Assembly (NCBI GenBank): GCA_049323795.1
Contig: JBMOOH010000016.1
Location: forward strand, 1-31,648
Source: JAOADN01 sp049323795
Lineage (GTDB): Bacteria; Pseudomonadota; Alphaproteobacteria; Rhodobacterales; Rhodobacteraceae
Length of the DNA: 31,648 nt
Reading direction: 5' to 3'
Within the stretch, counting starts at the first letter, position 1; each line of letters opens with the position of its first letter. Below the pieces are notes generated by a model. It did no database searches. It had not been told where the DNA came from and saw only the letters and a program-made list of their open reading frames with translations. The translations under genes and the position numbers were made by a program. This document shows positions 1 to 8,343 of this stretch, one piece after another.

Positions 1-177
1 ATATTTGCGGACCGAAAATGAACCTCTTGTTTACCTTGACCCCTCAGCCTGCTCCGGCGGTACAGGCTGGGAAGCCGATGACCGCGGCCGGAAATGGCGC
101 GCCGTTCGGGGATACCGGGCGGCGCGTTCCCTTTTTCGGTCCGCAAATATCCCGGGGGCGCGGGGGCAGCGCCCCCG
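1..177. repeat. Head-to-head pair of intergenic repeat elements
   Basis: The first 18 bases (ATATTTGCGGACCGAAAA) recur as a perfect inverted copy at 133-150. The right copy continues into a GC hairpin, CGGGGGC-AGC-GCCCCCG at 161-177. Read on the minus strand it has the order hairpin, CCCCGGGATA-like box, TTTG, A-rich end. The same order is seen on the plus strand at 8344-8390. The left copy is cut by the window edge, so its hairpin should lie just outside. What is seen: two facing copies 114 bp apart. What is inferred: a dispersed intergenic repeat family that may act as a transcription terminator or RNA-stabilising element. A short palindromic insertion such as a MITE is the alternative. Confidence 0.6.
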
Positions 178-205
178 CCCGGACCGGCGCACCGGAGGCG
201 CGGCG

Positions 206-2254
206 ATGAGGAACCTGTCGCGACTCCTGCGCCCGAAATCCATCGCGCTCTTCGGCGGCGGCTGGGCGGTGAACGTCGCGGCGCAGCTGAAGAAATCCGG
301 CTATGACGGTGCCATCTGGCCGGTGAACCCGAAGCGTGCCGATATCCTCGGACTGCCCTGCTACCCGTCGGTCGATGCGCTTCCCGCGGCACCGGATGCG
401 GCCTTCGTGGGGGTGAACCGCGAAGCCTCGGTGGAGGTCGTCTCGGCGCTGGCGCGGATGGGCGCGGGCGGGGCCACCTGCTTTGCCTCCGGCTTCGCCG
501 AGAGCGAGGCCGAGGGGACCGGCGGCGCGGGGCTGCAGGCGCGGCTCGTCGCGGCGGCGGGGGACATGCCGATCCTGGGGCCCAACTGCTACGGGTTCCT
601 CAACTACCTCGACAACGTGACCTTCTGGCCCGACCAGCATGGCGGGCGGCGGGTGGAGAGCGGGATCGCCATCGTCGGTCAGTCGTCGAACATGGCGATC
701 AACATGACGATGCAGGCGCGGGGGCTGCCCATCGCCTACATCCTGACGGCCGGGAACCAGGCCGCGGTATCCCTCAGCGACCTTGGCGCGGCGGCGCTGT
801 CGGACGACCGGGTGACAGCACTCGGGCTGCACATCGAAGGGTTCGGGGATATCCGCGCCTTCGAGGCGCTCGCGGCGTGTGCCCGCGCGAAGGGCAAGCC
901 GGTCGTCGTCCTGAAATCCGGGCATTCCGACGCCGCGCAGGCGGCGACGATGACGCATACCGCCTCGCTCGCGGGCTCGGCGGCGGCGTCCTCGGCGCTG
1001 ATCGAGCGGCTGGGGATGGTCGAGGTCCGTTCGCTCGCCGTCTTCCTCGAGACGCTGAAGCTTGTCCACCACGGCGGACCGCTGCGCGACGGGGGCATCG
1101 GCTCGGTCTCCTGCTCGGGCGGCGAGGCGAGCCTGATCGCGGACGTGGCCCTGGGAACGGCGATCGAATGGCCTGCCTTCACTCCCGCAGGCAGGAAGCG
1201 GCTGAACGACATTCTCGGACCGATCGTGACGGTCGCCAACCCCCTGGACTACCACACCTTCATCTGGGGCGACGTGGGCCGGATGACCGACTGCTTCGCC
1301 GCCGTCATGGCCGAGGACCGGGCGCTGACCGTCTTCATCCTCGACCTGCCGCGTGCCGACCGCTGCGACCCCTCGGGGTACCAGTGCGCCTTCGACGCGA
1401 TCCTCGGGGCGCAGAAACGGACCGGCGCACGGGCCGCGATCCTGTCATCGCTCGTCGAGAACTTCCCCGAGGACCGGACGGCGGCCTGCGACGCCGCGGG
1501 GGTCGTGGTGCTGCACGGCCTCGACGAAGGGGTTGCGGCCATTGATGCGGCGATCCGCGCGGGCCGGTCGCGGGATCGCATCGGGTCGGCGCCCCCTGCC
1601 CCGGTGCTTCTCTCCGCCGATCCGAAGGGCGGGCGCGTGCTGACCGAGGCCGAGGCGAAGGCCGCACTCTCGGCCCGGGGGCTGGGCGTTCCGCGCGCGG
1701 TGACGGCGGAGACCCCCGAGAAGCTCGCGGCGGCGGCGCAGGGACTGGCCTTCCCGGTCGCGCTCAAGGGCCTGGGGGTCGCGCACAAGACCGAAGCCGG
1801 GGCGGTGAAGCTGAACGTCCCGTCCCCCGGCGCGCTCGCGGGCGCGGCACAGGGGATGACGGGGGCGCGCGGCTTCCTTGCCGAGGAGATGGTGGCGGGT
1901 GCGGTGGCCGAGATCCTGGTCGGCATCACCCGGGATGCGACCGGGCTCATGCTGCTGACCGTCGGCGCGGGCGGGATCTTTGCCGAGATGTGGGCGGACA
2001 CCGCCTCGGTCCTGCTGCCGGCGACGGACGAGGACATCCGTACCGCGCTGTCGCGCACGAGGATCGCGAAGGCGCTGGCGGGGTGGCGCGGCCGTCCGGC
2101 GGCGGACATGGGCGCGGTCGTTGCCGCGATCCGCGCCATTGGCGACTTCGCCTTGGCCGAGCCGCGCCTGATCGAACTGGACGTGAACCCCCTGATCGCG
2201 ACGCCGACGCGCGCCGTCGCGGTCGATGCGCTGATCCGGCTGAGCGAGGAGTGA
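206..2254 (+). CDS. ADP-forming acyl-CoA ligase (acetate-CoA ligase family)
   Basis: A 682-residue acyl-CoA synthetase of the NDP-forming type, which joins a carboxylic acid to CoA using ATP with release of ADP and phosphate through a phosphohistidine. The N-terminal part (about 10-130) is a CoA-binding Rossmann domain, the middle (about 150-460) holds the succinyl-CoA-synthetase-like domains, and the C-terminal part (about 460-680) is an ATP-grasp domain. The catalytic-histidine motif is visible as THTASLAGS with His251. The ATG at 206 is chosen because GGAGG at 194-198 lies 7 bases upstream and because homology begins there; the frame is open back to position 5, but that part runs through a repeat element. 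The caiD-like gene follows after 4 bases, so the two are one operon. The substrate is not readable from sequence; with a CaiD partner, carnitine, crotonobetaine or a similar short acid is an inference. Confidence 0.85.
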   Translation: MRNLSRLLRPKSIALFGGGWAVNVAAQLKKSGYDGAIWPVNPKRADILGLPCYPSVDALPAAPDAAFVGVNREASVEVVSALARMGAGGATCFASGFAESEAEGTGGAGLQARLVAAAGDMPILGPNCYGFLNYLDNVTFWPDQHGGRRVESGIAIVGQSSNMAINMTMQARGLPIAYILTAGNQAAVSLSDLGAAALSDDRVTALGLHIEGFGDIRAFEALAACARAKGKPVVVLKSGHSDAAQAATMTHTASLAGSAAASSALIERLGMVEVRSLAVFLETLKLVHHGGPLRDGGIGSVSCSGGEASLIADVALGTAIEWPAFTPAGRKRLNDILGPIVTVANPLDYHTFIWGDVGRMTDCFAAVMAEDRALTVFILDLPRADRCDPSGYQCAFDAILGAQKRTGARAAILSSLVENFPEDRTAACDAAGVVVLHGLDEGVAAIDAAIRAGRSRDRIGSAPPAPVLLSADPKGGRVLTEAEAKAALSARGLGVPRAVTAETPEKLAAAAQGLAFPVALKGLGVAHKTEAGAVKLNVPSPGALAGAAQGMTGARGFLAEEMVAGAVAEILVGITRDATGLMLLTVGAGGIFAEMWADTASVLLPATDEDIRTALSRTRIAKALAGWRGRPAADMGAVVAAIRAIGDFALAEPRLIELDVNPLIATPTRAVAVDALIRLSEE

Positions 2255-2258
2255 TCCC

Positions 2259-3062
2259 ATGACCGAGATGACCATGCTGACCGAAGGCCCGGTCCGGACC
2301 CGCCGCGAGGGGGCGATCCTCGAGGTCACGCTCGACCGGCCGAAGGCGAACGCCATAGATCTGGTCACCAGCCGGATCATGGGCCTTTGCTTCCGGGCCT
2401 TCCGCGATGACGACAGCCTGCGCGTCGCGATCCTCAGGACGCCGGGGGGCAGGTTCTTCTGCCCGGGCTGGGACCTGAAGGCGGCGGCCGGGGGCGATGC
2501 GGTCGATGGCGACTATGGCGTCGGCGGTTTCGGCGGCTTGCAGGAGCTTCCGAACCTCAACAAGCCGGTGATCGCGGCGGTGAACGGCATCTGCTGCGGC
2601 GGCGGGCTGGAACTCGCGCTCTCCTGCGACCTGATCCTTGCCTCGGCGAACGCGACCTTCGCCCTGCCCGAAATCCGGTCGGGCACGGTCGCGGATGCCG
2701 CCTCGATCAAGCTGCCGAAGCGCATTCCCTACCACGTGGCGATGGACCTGCTGCTCACCGGGCGCTGGTTCGACGCCGGCGAAGCCTTGCGCTGGGGCCT
2801 CCTGCGCGAGATCACCACCGAGGAAGACCTGATCCCCAAGGCATGGGATCTGGCGCGGACCCTCGAAAGCGGGCCGCCGCTCGTCTATGCGGCGATCAAG
2901 GAAGTGGTGCGCGAGGCGGAGGACATGCGCTTCCAGGACGCGCTGAACCGGATCACCAAGCGGCAGATGCCGACGGTGGACAGGCTCTATTCCTCCGAGG
3001 ACCAGATCGAGGGCGCGCGGGCCTTCGCCGAAAAGCGCGATCCGGTCTGGAAGGGACGGTGA
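2259..3062 (+). CDS. caiD: Crotonobetainyl-CoA hydratase / carnitinyl-CoA dehydratase-like crotonase
   Basis: A 267-residue enoyl-CoA hydratase of the crotonase fold, cytoplasmic, acting on CoA thioesters. It resembles E. coli CaiD along its whole length as I recall that sequence: LDRPKANAID near residue 25, GWDLKAAA near 70, and the C-terminal block AFAEKRDPVWKGR, which appears identical. The two crotonase acid/base glutamates are present as Glu118 (GGGLE) and Glu138 (LPE), with the CaiD spacing of 20. The ATG is preceded by GAGGAG inside the end of the ligase gene, so translation is probably coupled. CaiD normally interconverts crotonobetainyl-CoA and carnitinyl-CoA; here the ligase partner is ADP-forming rather than the AMP-forming CaiC, so the exact substrate is uncertain. 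A generic hydratase for another 3-hydroxyacyl-CoA is the alternative. Confidence 0.82.
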   Translation: MTEMTMLTEGPVRTRREGAILEVTLDRPKANAIDLVTSRIMGLCFRAFRDDDSLRVAILRTPGGRFFCPGWDLKAAAGGDAVDGDYGVGGFGGLQELPNLNKPVIAAVNGICCGGGLELALSCDLILASANATFALPEIRSGTVADAASIKLPKRIPYHVAMDLLLTGRWFDAGEALRWGLLREITTEEDLIPKAWDLARTLESGPPLVYAAIKEVVREAEDMRFQDALNRITKRQMPTVDRLYSSEDQIEGARAFAEKRDPVWKGR

Positions 3063-3103
3063 AGGACGGGAACCCCGGGGCGGCGGGCGAGGGCGGGGAC
3101 TTG

Positions 3104-3136
3104 CGGCACCGGACGGATGCCCCGTCCGGTCTGCCG
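3104..3136. terminator. Strong stem-loop between convergent genes
   Basis: A perfect 9-bp stem (ACCGGACGG at 3108-3116 with CCGTCCGGT at 3122-3130, 5-base loop) is extended by CGGC/GCCG after a 2-base bulge. It sits between the ends of the caiD-like gene and the convergent GMC gene. There is no T tract, as is common in GC-rich genomes, so terminator function in either direction is inferred. Confidence 0.5.
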
Positions 3137-3217
3137 GCCAGGGGCCGTGGGGAGGCCCGTTCCGCAACCGCCGCGCTTCGGCGGGATGGCTGGCTTTGGC
3201 GGGCGAAGTGACCCGCC

Positions 3218-4840
3218 TCAGCGCCGCAGGATCCGCTCTGCCCCGAGCCAGCCGACGAGGATCGCCGGGGCATTGGTGTTGCCCCCCGGCAGGGTCGGAA
3301 AGACGCTCGCGTCGCAGACGCGGAGGCCCTCGGCGCCGTGGACCTTGAGCTCGGGCGAGACGACCGAGCTCGCAGGGTCCGGGCCCATCCGGCAGGTGCA
3401 GGACGGGTGATAGACGGTGCCCGAGCGGGACCGGAAGTCGGCGATCAACTCGTCGTCCGACTGCACCTGCGGGCCGGGCCGCAATTCCTCGGCGATGAGT
3501 GACTTCAGCGGTTCCTGCGCGGCGATCCTGCGGATGAACTTCACGGCCGCCAGCATCTCTTCGACGTCGGTATGCGTCGAATAGGCGTTCGCCACGATCC
3601 TCGGATGCATGAAGGGGTCCGCCGACTTCAGCGTGATCTCGCCGCGCGAGGTCGGGCGGCAGTTCGAGAGCCCGAGCGACATGCCCGAGAACGGGTCGGG
3701 GCTGAGGATCGGGCGCTCGCCGGCCTTCGGCAGAAGCGTCGAGAAGGCCTGCATGTACAGCTGCATGTTCGGCCGGTCGAGATCTGCCCTCGTGCGGAAG
3801 AACCCGCCGCCCTGGTTGATCGACTTCGAGAGCGGCCCGCGCCCGAGGAACATCCATTGCATCCCCACGAGGAGCTTGCCCCACCAGGGGCGCAGGATGT
3901 CGTTGAAGGTCGGGACCGTCATCCGGAAGGTGTAGTTGAGGCCCTGATGGTCGTTCAGGTTGCGGCCGACGTTCGGATTGTCGATGACGGGCGCGATGCC
4001 CGTCCCGCGCAGGTGCGCGGCGGGGCCGATCCCCGAGAGCATCAGGAGCTGCGGCGAGTTGATCGCGCCCCCGGACAGGATCACCTCTTCCGCCCTTGCG
4101 GTCCTTGTCGTGCCGTGCTGGCGGTACTCGACGCCGACCGCGCGTCGGCCTTCCATCAGGACGCGCGTGACATGGGCGCCCGTCTCGACACGCAGGTTCG
4201 CGCGCTTCATCGCCGGGCGAAGGAACGCCCGCGACGCGGAGTTGCGCCGCCCGCCCCTCACGGTGAGCTGGTAGAGCCCGACGCCTTCCTGCGTCTCGCC
4301 ATTGAAGTCGGGGTTGAAAGGCAGGCCTGCCGCCTCGGCCGACTTCACGTAGGCGTCCAGAAGCGGGTGGTTGTCGCGGGTGTTGGCCGAGACGAAGAGC
4401 GGCCCGCCCTTGCCCCGCCATTGGTTCCCGCCCGCCTCGTTGTCCTCGATCGCCCTGTAGGCGGCCAGCGCCTCGGCCCAGCCCCAGCCGGGGTTTCCAG
4501 CCGCTTCCCAGTCGTCGTAGTCGCGCGAATGCCCGCGGATCCAGACCATCGCGTTGATCGACGAGGAGCCACCGAGAACCTTTCCGCGCGGCCAGTGATC
4601 TGACTGGCCTGCAAGTCCCGGGTCGGGTTCGGTGCGGTAGAGCCAGTTCACCGCCGGATCGTAGAAGAGCTTGCCGTAGCCGAGGGGCAGGGTGACGAAG
4701 AAGCGCCGGTCGGTGCCGCCTGCCTCGAGGACAAGGACGCGGTGCCGTCCCGACGCGGTGAGCCGTTCGGCGAGGACGCACCCGGACGAGCCCGATCCGA
4801 CGATGATGTAATCCCAGCCGCCTTCCGCCACGTCCCGCAC
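3218..4840 (-). CDS. GMC-family FAD oxidoreductase (choline dehydrogenase-like)
   Basis: A 540-residue glucose-methanol-choline oxidoreductase that would oxidise an alcohol to an aldehyde using FAD. The N terminus has the dinucleotide-binding motif VGSGSSGCVLAERL (about 14-27) and then the GMC signature WPRGKVLGGSSSINAM (about 90). The C terminus has YHPSCTCRMG with the catalytic His478 and PGGNTNAPAI with the partner Asn at 521 or 523, matching the His/Asn arrangement of choline-type enzymes. The GTG at 4840 is chosen because AGGG lies 8 bases upstream; a second GTG at 4831 is possible. No ATG exists before the FAD motif. No betB or betI is adjacent, so the substrate (choline, a polyol or another alcohol) is undetermined. 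It converges on the caiD-like operon and is separated by 95 bp from the methyltransferase gene upstream. Confidence 0.85.
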   Translation of the reverse strand: MRDVAEGGWDYIIVGSGSSGCVLAERLTASGRHRVLVLEAGGTDRRFFVTLPLGYGKLFYDPAVNWLYRTEPDPGLAGQSDHWPRGKVLGGSSSINAMVWIRGHSRDYDDWEAAGNPGWGWAEALAAYRAIEDNEAGGNQWRGKGGPLFVSANTRDNHPLLDAYVKSAEAAGLPFNPDFNGETQEGVGLYQLTVRGGRRNSASRAFLRPAMKRANLRVETGAHVTRVLMEGRRAVGVEYRQHGTTRTARAEEVILSGGAINSPQLLMLSGIGPAAHLRGTGIAPVIDNPNVGRNLNDHQGLNYTFRMTVPTFNDILRPWWGKLLVGMQWMFLGRGPLSKSINQGGGFFRTRADLDRPNMQLYMQAFSTLLPKAGERPILSPDPFSGMSLGLSNCRPTSRGEITLKSADPFMHPRIVANAYSTHTDVEEMLAAVKFIRRIAAQEPLKSLIAEELRPGPQVQSDDELIADFRSRSGTVYHPSCTCRMGPDPASSVVSPELKVHGAEGLRVCDASVFPTLPGGNTNAPAILVGWLGAERILRR

Positions 4841-4935
4841 CGCCAAAGCCCTGCGACCGGCGCATCTATAGGTCGTGCATCCCCGGCGGTCCGTTCCCTT
4901 TGCGACATCCCCCGGTCGCGGCCGGAGCGCGACGG

Positions 4936-6258
4936 TCAGGCGAGGATGGTCAGCGCGGGCGCGGCCAGCACGAACTGGGTGCCCCGGGCCCTGAGCGGCG
5001 AAAGCTGCGCCATGATCTCGGGCTGCTGGTCCGCGGGCAGGATGAGGACATAGTCGGGGCGGCGGCCGTCGAGGCACTCGGGCGCCAGCACCGGGATGCG
5101 GCTGCCGGCCATCAGCTTGTTCTGCTTGGCCGGATTGCGGTCGGCGCAGAAGGCCACGAGGTCGGGGCCGACTGCGCACCAGTTGAGCAGCATGCTGCCC
5201 GACGCCCCCGCGCCATAGGCGGCCACGAGCCGGCCCGCATCCTGGGCCTGGGTGAGGAAATCCATCAGTCCCGCGCGGATCTCCTCGGCCTTCCGCATCA
5301 GTCCGGCGAGCGTCGCGGCGTCCTCCATCCCCGCGCCGATCTCGCGCTCGCGCAGCGCGTCGAGACCGGGCGCCGGGTCGCGCGGGGCCCCGTCGCGGCA
5401 GGCCAGAAGACGGAGCGTTCCGCCCCCCGCGGGCGTCGTCGTGGCATCGAAGACGCGCAGGCCGGCGCGGGCGAAGAGCCGTTCCGCCGCAACGAGCGAC
5501 AGGATCGACTGATGCTCGTGATGCACCCGTTCGAACCGCCCGCCGATGCAGAGGGGCAGGAGATGGGGCACCTCGGCGGCGAAGACCGCCGCGTCGTCGA
5601 TCAGGGCGGCGACGCCTCCGAGGAAGCCGAGCGGATCGGGCACGCGGTTCAGAAGCCCCAGGGCAAGGACAAGCGACGGCCGCCGCCCCTCGCGGTGGAG
5701 CCTGCGCCCCAGATCGGCGTCGAAGAATTCGGTCAGCGTCGGCACGCCCTGCAGCGCCGCAGCCAGTCCGGCGCGGGCCGAGGGGTCGATCCCCAGCACC
5801 GGATAGCCGGCCCGGACGAACCATCTGAGCAGGTAGCCGTCGTTCGATCCGAGTTCGATCACCGGGCGGTCGCGCGGGAGGTCGAAGCCGGCCTGCAGGG
5901 CCGCGGCGAACCGGTGCGCCGCGGCGACGCGGCTTTCCGACATCGAACTCAGGCGGGGATGGTCCGGCGGGAACAGCTCGCGCCGCGACAGCACCGCGTC
6001 GGTCTGCGCCAGCCAGCAGCGGCCGCAGACGCGCAGATGGAGCGGATAGCGCGTCTCGGGCAGGCCGGGCCGGTCCATCGGCACGAGGCTCCGGGCCAGC
6101 GGGGCGTAGCCGAGATCGAGCATCGACACCCCGAGTGCCGCACCGCAGGACCGGCAGCCCGGCGCGGCCGGGCCGCGGTCCCTGATGATCCCCCCGGCCG
6201 GGCGGGCACGGCCGCCGTCGTCTTCCGCCAGCCCGCCGGCGCCGCGCTCACTGTCCAA
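4936..6258 (-). CDS. SAM-dependent C-methyltransferase (NDP-hexose methyltransferase-like)
   Basis: A 440-residue class I methyltransferase with the three-part architecture of sugar C-3 methyltransferases. A zinc-ribbon-like N-terminal domain has CxxC pairs at Cys35/Cys38 and Cys78/Cys81, a SAM-binding fold follows with VIELGSNDGYLL (about 133-144), and a C-terminal Rossmann-like domain contains AAYGAGASGSMLLNW. The only start upstream of the first Cys pair is the TTG at 6258. It is backed by a strong ribosome site, GAGGAGG, about 9 bases upstream. Families with this layout methylate deoxysugar nucleotides or related substrates. The neighbouring divergent gene is a GT87-type glycosyltransferase, but no nucleotide-sugar synthesis genes are in the window, so the substrate is unknown. 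Confidence 0.8.
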   Translation of the reverse strand: MDSERGAGGLAEDDGGRARPAGGIIRDRGPAAPGCRSCGAALGVSMLDLGYAPLARSLVPMDRPGLPETRYPLHLRVCGRCWLAQTDAVLSRRELFPPDHPRLSSMSESRVAAAHRFAAALQAGFDLPRDRPVIELGSNDGYLLRWFVRAGYPVLGIDPSARAGLAAALQGVPTLTEFFDADLGRRLHREGRRPSLVLALGLLNRVPDPLGFLGGVAALIDDAAVFAAEVPHLLPLCIGGRFERVHHEHQSILSLVAAERLFARAGLRVFDATTTPAGGGTLRLLACRDGAPRDPAPGLDALREREIGAGMEDAATLAGLMRKAEEIRAGLMDFLTQAQDAGRLVAAYGAGASGSMLLNWCAVGPDLVAFCADRNPAKQNKLMAGSRIPVLAPECLDGRRPDYVLILPADQQPEIMAQLSPLRARGTQFVLAAPALTILA

Positions 6259-6375
6259 CCTGTCCGCCCTCCTCGGCCCGCGGCCGGTCGCGATGCCCGG
6301 GCCGGCCGCCGCCCCCGTTCCATCGGCCGCGACCCTAGGACCTGTCGCGGCGCAGTTCACGCACCTGCCCGCCGC

Positions 6376-6406
6376 TCCGGCGGAACCCGGACAAATCCGG
6401 CGGAAC
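6376..6406. promoter_or_regulatory. Direct repeat with 20-bp period in a divergent intergene
   Basis: TCCGGCGGAAC occurs at 6376-6386 and again at 6396-6406, exactly 20 bp apart, that is two helical turns on one DNA face. A small CCGGA/TCCGG palindrome lies between them. The site sits in the 240-bp spacer between the leftward methyltransferase and the rightward GT87 gene, so a shared operator for a dimeric regulator is possible. No regulator gene is adjacent, and in DNA of this GC content chance repeats of 11 bases are not excluded. Confidence 0.3.
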
Positions 6407-6498
6407 GGACCGGACTGGACCCCGTCCCGAAACGATGGTTGCCTCAGCGGTCCCCCTCTGCCACCCTCGGGGCAACGGCAACCGGAACGGGAGACGCG

Positions 6499-7854
6499 AT
6501 GATGTCCTCGGCCCTCGCGGCAAGTCGCTGGCTGGCCGTCGCCCTGCTTCTGGCGGCCACGGCCGTCGGCGTCTTCAACTTCCGCAACATCAAGTACGAC
6601 TTCGCGAACTTCTACGACGCCGGCCAGAAGGCGCGGGCCGGAGAGTTCGCCGCACTCTACGACCCGATGGCGCAGATCGCCGGACGCGACCCCTTCGGCA
6701 ACATGTCCTTCGCCAGCGCGCCGCTCACGAGCTATCTCTACGTCCCGCTCACGGTCCTCGAGCCGCGTCCGGCCGTCATCGCCTTCAAGCTGGCGGGTGC
6801 CGCAGCGCAGCTTCTCGCGCTGGCCCTGCTGTTCCGCGAGACGCGGGGACTGGCGGGGTCCGACCCCGCGCACCGGCGTGCCTACCTCGCCGTCTTCGCC
6901 TGGTCGGCGCTGCTCTTCCAGCCCCTCTATTCCTGGCTCTTCGTCGGCGGCCAGACGACACCCTTCGTCTTCCTCCTGCTGGTGTCCGCCTGGATGGCTC
7001 TCCTGCGCGGCCGCGACGGCCTCGCGGCGCTCGCCATGGCGGCGGCCGTCGTCATCAAGCCCGCCTTCGCCCCGGCGGCGGTCCTGGTGTTCGTCGCCAC
7101 CTCGAACCGCTTCAGGATCTGGGCCCTCGCGGCCGGTGCGGGATTTGTCGCGCTGTCGCTAACGACGCTGGGGCCGGATGTGAATCTGGCCTTCATCGAC
7201 ATGGTCCTGAACAAGGCGCAGGAGGGCAACACGCCCGGGCAGAACAGCAACCCCTTCGCCTGGGTCGGGCCCCTTCTGGCCCGGCCGGACGGCTTCCCGT
7301 CCGGCCCAGGTCCGGCGGGCGGGATGCTGGTCTCGCTCGGGCTCAAGCTCGGGACGGCCGCGCTGATCCTCGCCCTGCTCGCAGGACAGATCCGCGCCGG
7401 ACTTTCGCGTCAGGCCGAACGGCATGCAGTCTTCGCGGCGGCGATCCTGCTCGTCATCGTGCTCTCGCCGGTCGTCTGGTCGCACTATCTCTCGGTGCTG
7501 TTCCTGCCCTTCGCGGTCCTGATCGCGCTGCGCCGCCACCTGCCGGGCTGGGCGGCCATCCTCTTCGCCGCGATCCTTGTCCTTGCGGTGCCGCAGAACT
7601 TCCTCGTCCTGATGCGGCTGCAGAGGGAAATCCCCTTCGACACCCCCGCGGTTGTGCTTGCGGTAACCTTCCTGAAGAGCCTGCCCGCGCTGCTTGCCGT
7701 GATCGGGGTCATCGCTCTGCGCCAGCCGATCCTCTCGGCGCTGGCGGACCCGGCCTGGAGCGGTGTCGGCCGGCGCGATCAGCGGCCGCCCGCCGCTTCG
7801 CCCCTGCCCCCGCGCCGGACGGGCGGCCGATCGCCGGGAACGGGATCGGCATGA
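6499..7854 (+). CDS. GT87/DUF2029-type polytopic membrane glycosyltransferase
   Basis: A 451-residue integral inner-membrane protein with about ten hydrophobic helices, the first at about residues 8-25. The first periplasmic loop carries DFANFYDAGQKARAG followed by LYDP, the acidic motif typical of GT-C glycosyltransferases of the DUF2029/GT87 group that use polyprenyl-phosphate sugars. Members are mostly annotated as mannosyl- or arabinofuranosyltransferases acting on the periplasmic face, but the sugar cannot be deduced here. ATG at 6499 follows GGGAG with 7-base spacing; a second ATG follows directly at 6502. The C-terminal 40 residues are Pro/Arg/Gly rich and look disordered. It is divergent from the methyltransferase and ends 13 bases before coxG, with which it may be cotranscribed. 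Confidence 0.75.
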   Translation: MMSSALAASRWLAVALLLAATAVGVFNFRNIKYDFANFYDAGQKARAGEFAALYDPMAQIAGRDPFGNMSFASAPLTSYLYVPLTVLEPRPAVIAFKLAGAAAQLLALALLFRETRGLAGSDPAHRRAYLAVFAWSALLFQPLYSWLFVGGQTTPFVFLLLVSAWMALLRGRDGLAALAMAAAVVIKPAFAPAAVLVFVATSNRFRIWALAAGAGFVALSLTTLGPDVNLAFIDMVLNKAQEGNTPGQNSNPFAWVGPLLARPDGFPSGPGPAGGMLVSLGLKLGTAALILALLAGQIRAGLSRQAERHAVFAAAILLVIVLSPVVWSHYLSVLFLPFAVLIALRRHLPGWAAILFAAILVLAVPQNFLVLMRLQREIPFDTPAVVLAVTFLKSLPALLAVIGVIALRQPILSALADPAWSGVGRRDQRPPAASPLPPRRTGGRSPGTGSA

Positions 7855-7867
7855 CGGGGGAACGGGC

Positions 7868-8335
7868 ATGGATCTGAGCGACGAAATCCTGATCCCGGCT
7901 CGGCGTGCGACGGTCTATGCCGCGCTGAACGACCCCGGGATCCTCAAGGCGTCGATCCCGGGCTGCGAGGAACTGATCCGGCATTCCGACACCGATCTCG
8001 AGGCCAGGGTCGTCCTGAAGATCGGGCCGGTGAAGGCGCGGTTCGAGGGCAAGGTCACGCTCGACAGCGCGGGTGCGCCCGGGCGATTCAGCCTGACGGG
8101 CGAAGGCTCGGGCGGCGTTGCGGGATTCGCCAGGGGCGGGGCCGATGTGGAGCTGATCGAAGAGGCGGGCGGGACGCTCCTGCGCTACACCGCCAGGGCC
8201 GACGTGGGCGGCAAGATCGCGCAGCTCGGGAACCGGCTGATCCTCGGGACGGCGAAGAAGCTGAGCGTGGCGTTCTTCGAGAACTTCTCGGCCGCGGTAA
8301 CGGGCGGGACGCCCGGACAGGCGGGCGCGGACTGA
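7868..8335 (+). CDS. CoxG/SRPBCC-family protein
   Basis: A 155-residue START-like (SRPBCC) protein of the CoxG family. It begins MDLSDEILIPA, shows the family pattern VYAALNDPGILKASIPGCEEL (about 15-35), a K-x-G-P-V-KARFEGKV strand (about 55-65), and ends with a GNRLILGTAKKLSVAFFENF amphipathic helix that in family members contacts membrane or partner. In CO-dehydrogenase operons CoxG helps anchor or assemble the enzyme and binds quinone. No coxL, coxM or coxS gene is present here, so it is an orphan copy and a specific role cannot be assigned. ATG at 7868 is preceded by GGGGGAACGGG. The gene is followed by a hairpin-containing intergenic repeat and converges on the SDR gene. Confidence 0.8.
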   Translation: MDLSDEILIPARRATVYAALNDPGILKASIPGCEELIRHSDTDLEARVVLKIGPVKARFEGKVTLDSAGAPGRFSLTGEGSGGVAGFARGGADVELIEEAGGTLLRYTARADVGGKIAQLGNRLILGTAKKLSVAFFENFSAAVTGGTPGQAGAD

Positions 8336-8343
8336 CGGCAAGG

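Noticed and set aside
5..205. Upstream extension of the acyl-CoA ligase to an ATG at position 5
   Set aside because: The extra 67 codons run through the inverted repeat and hairpin and show no similarity; a clean Shine-Dalgarno and the family start are at 206.
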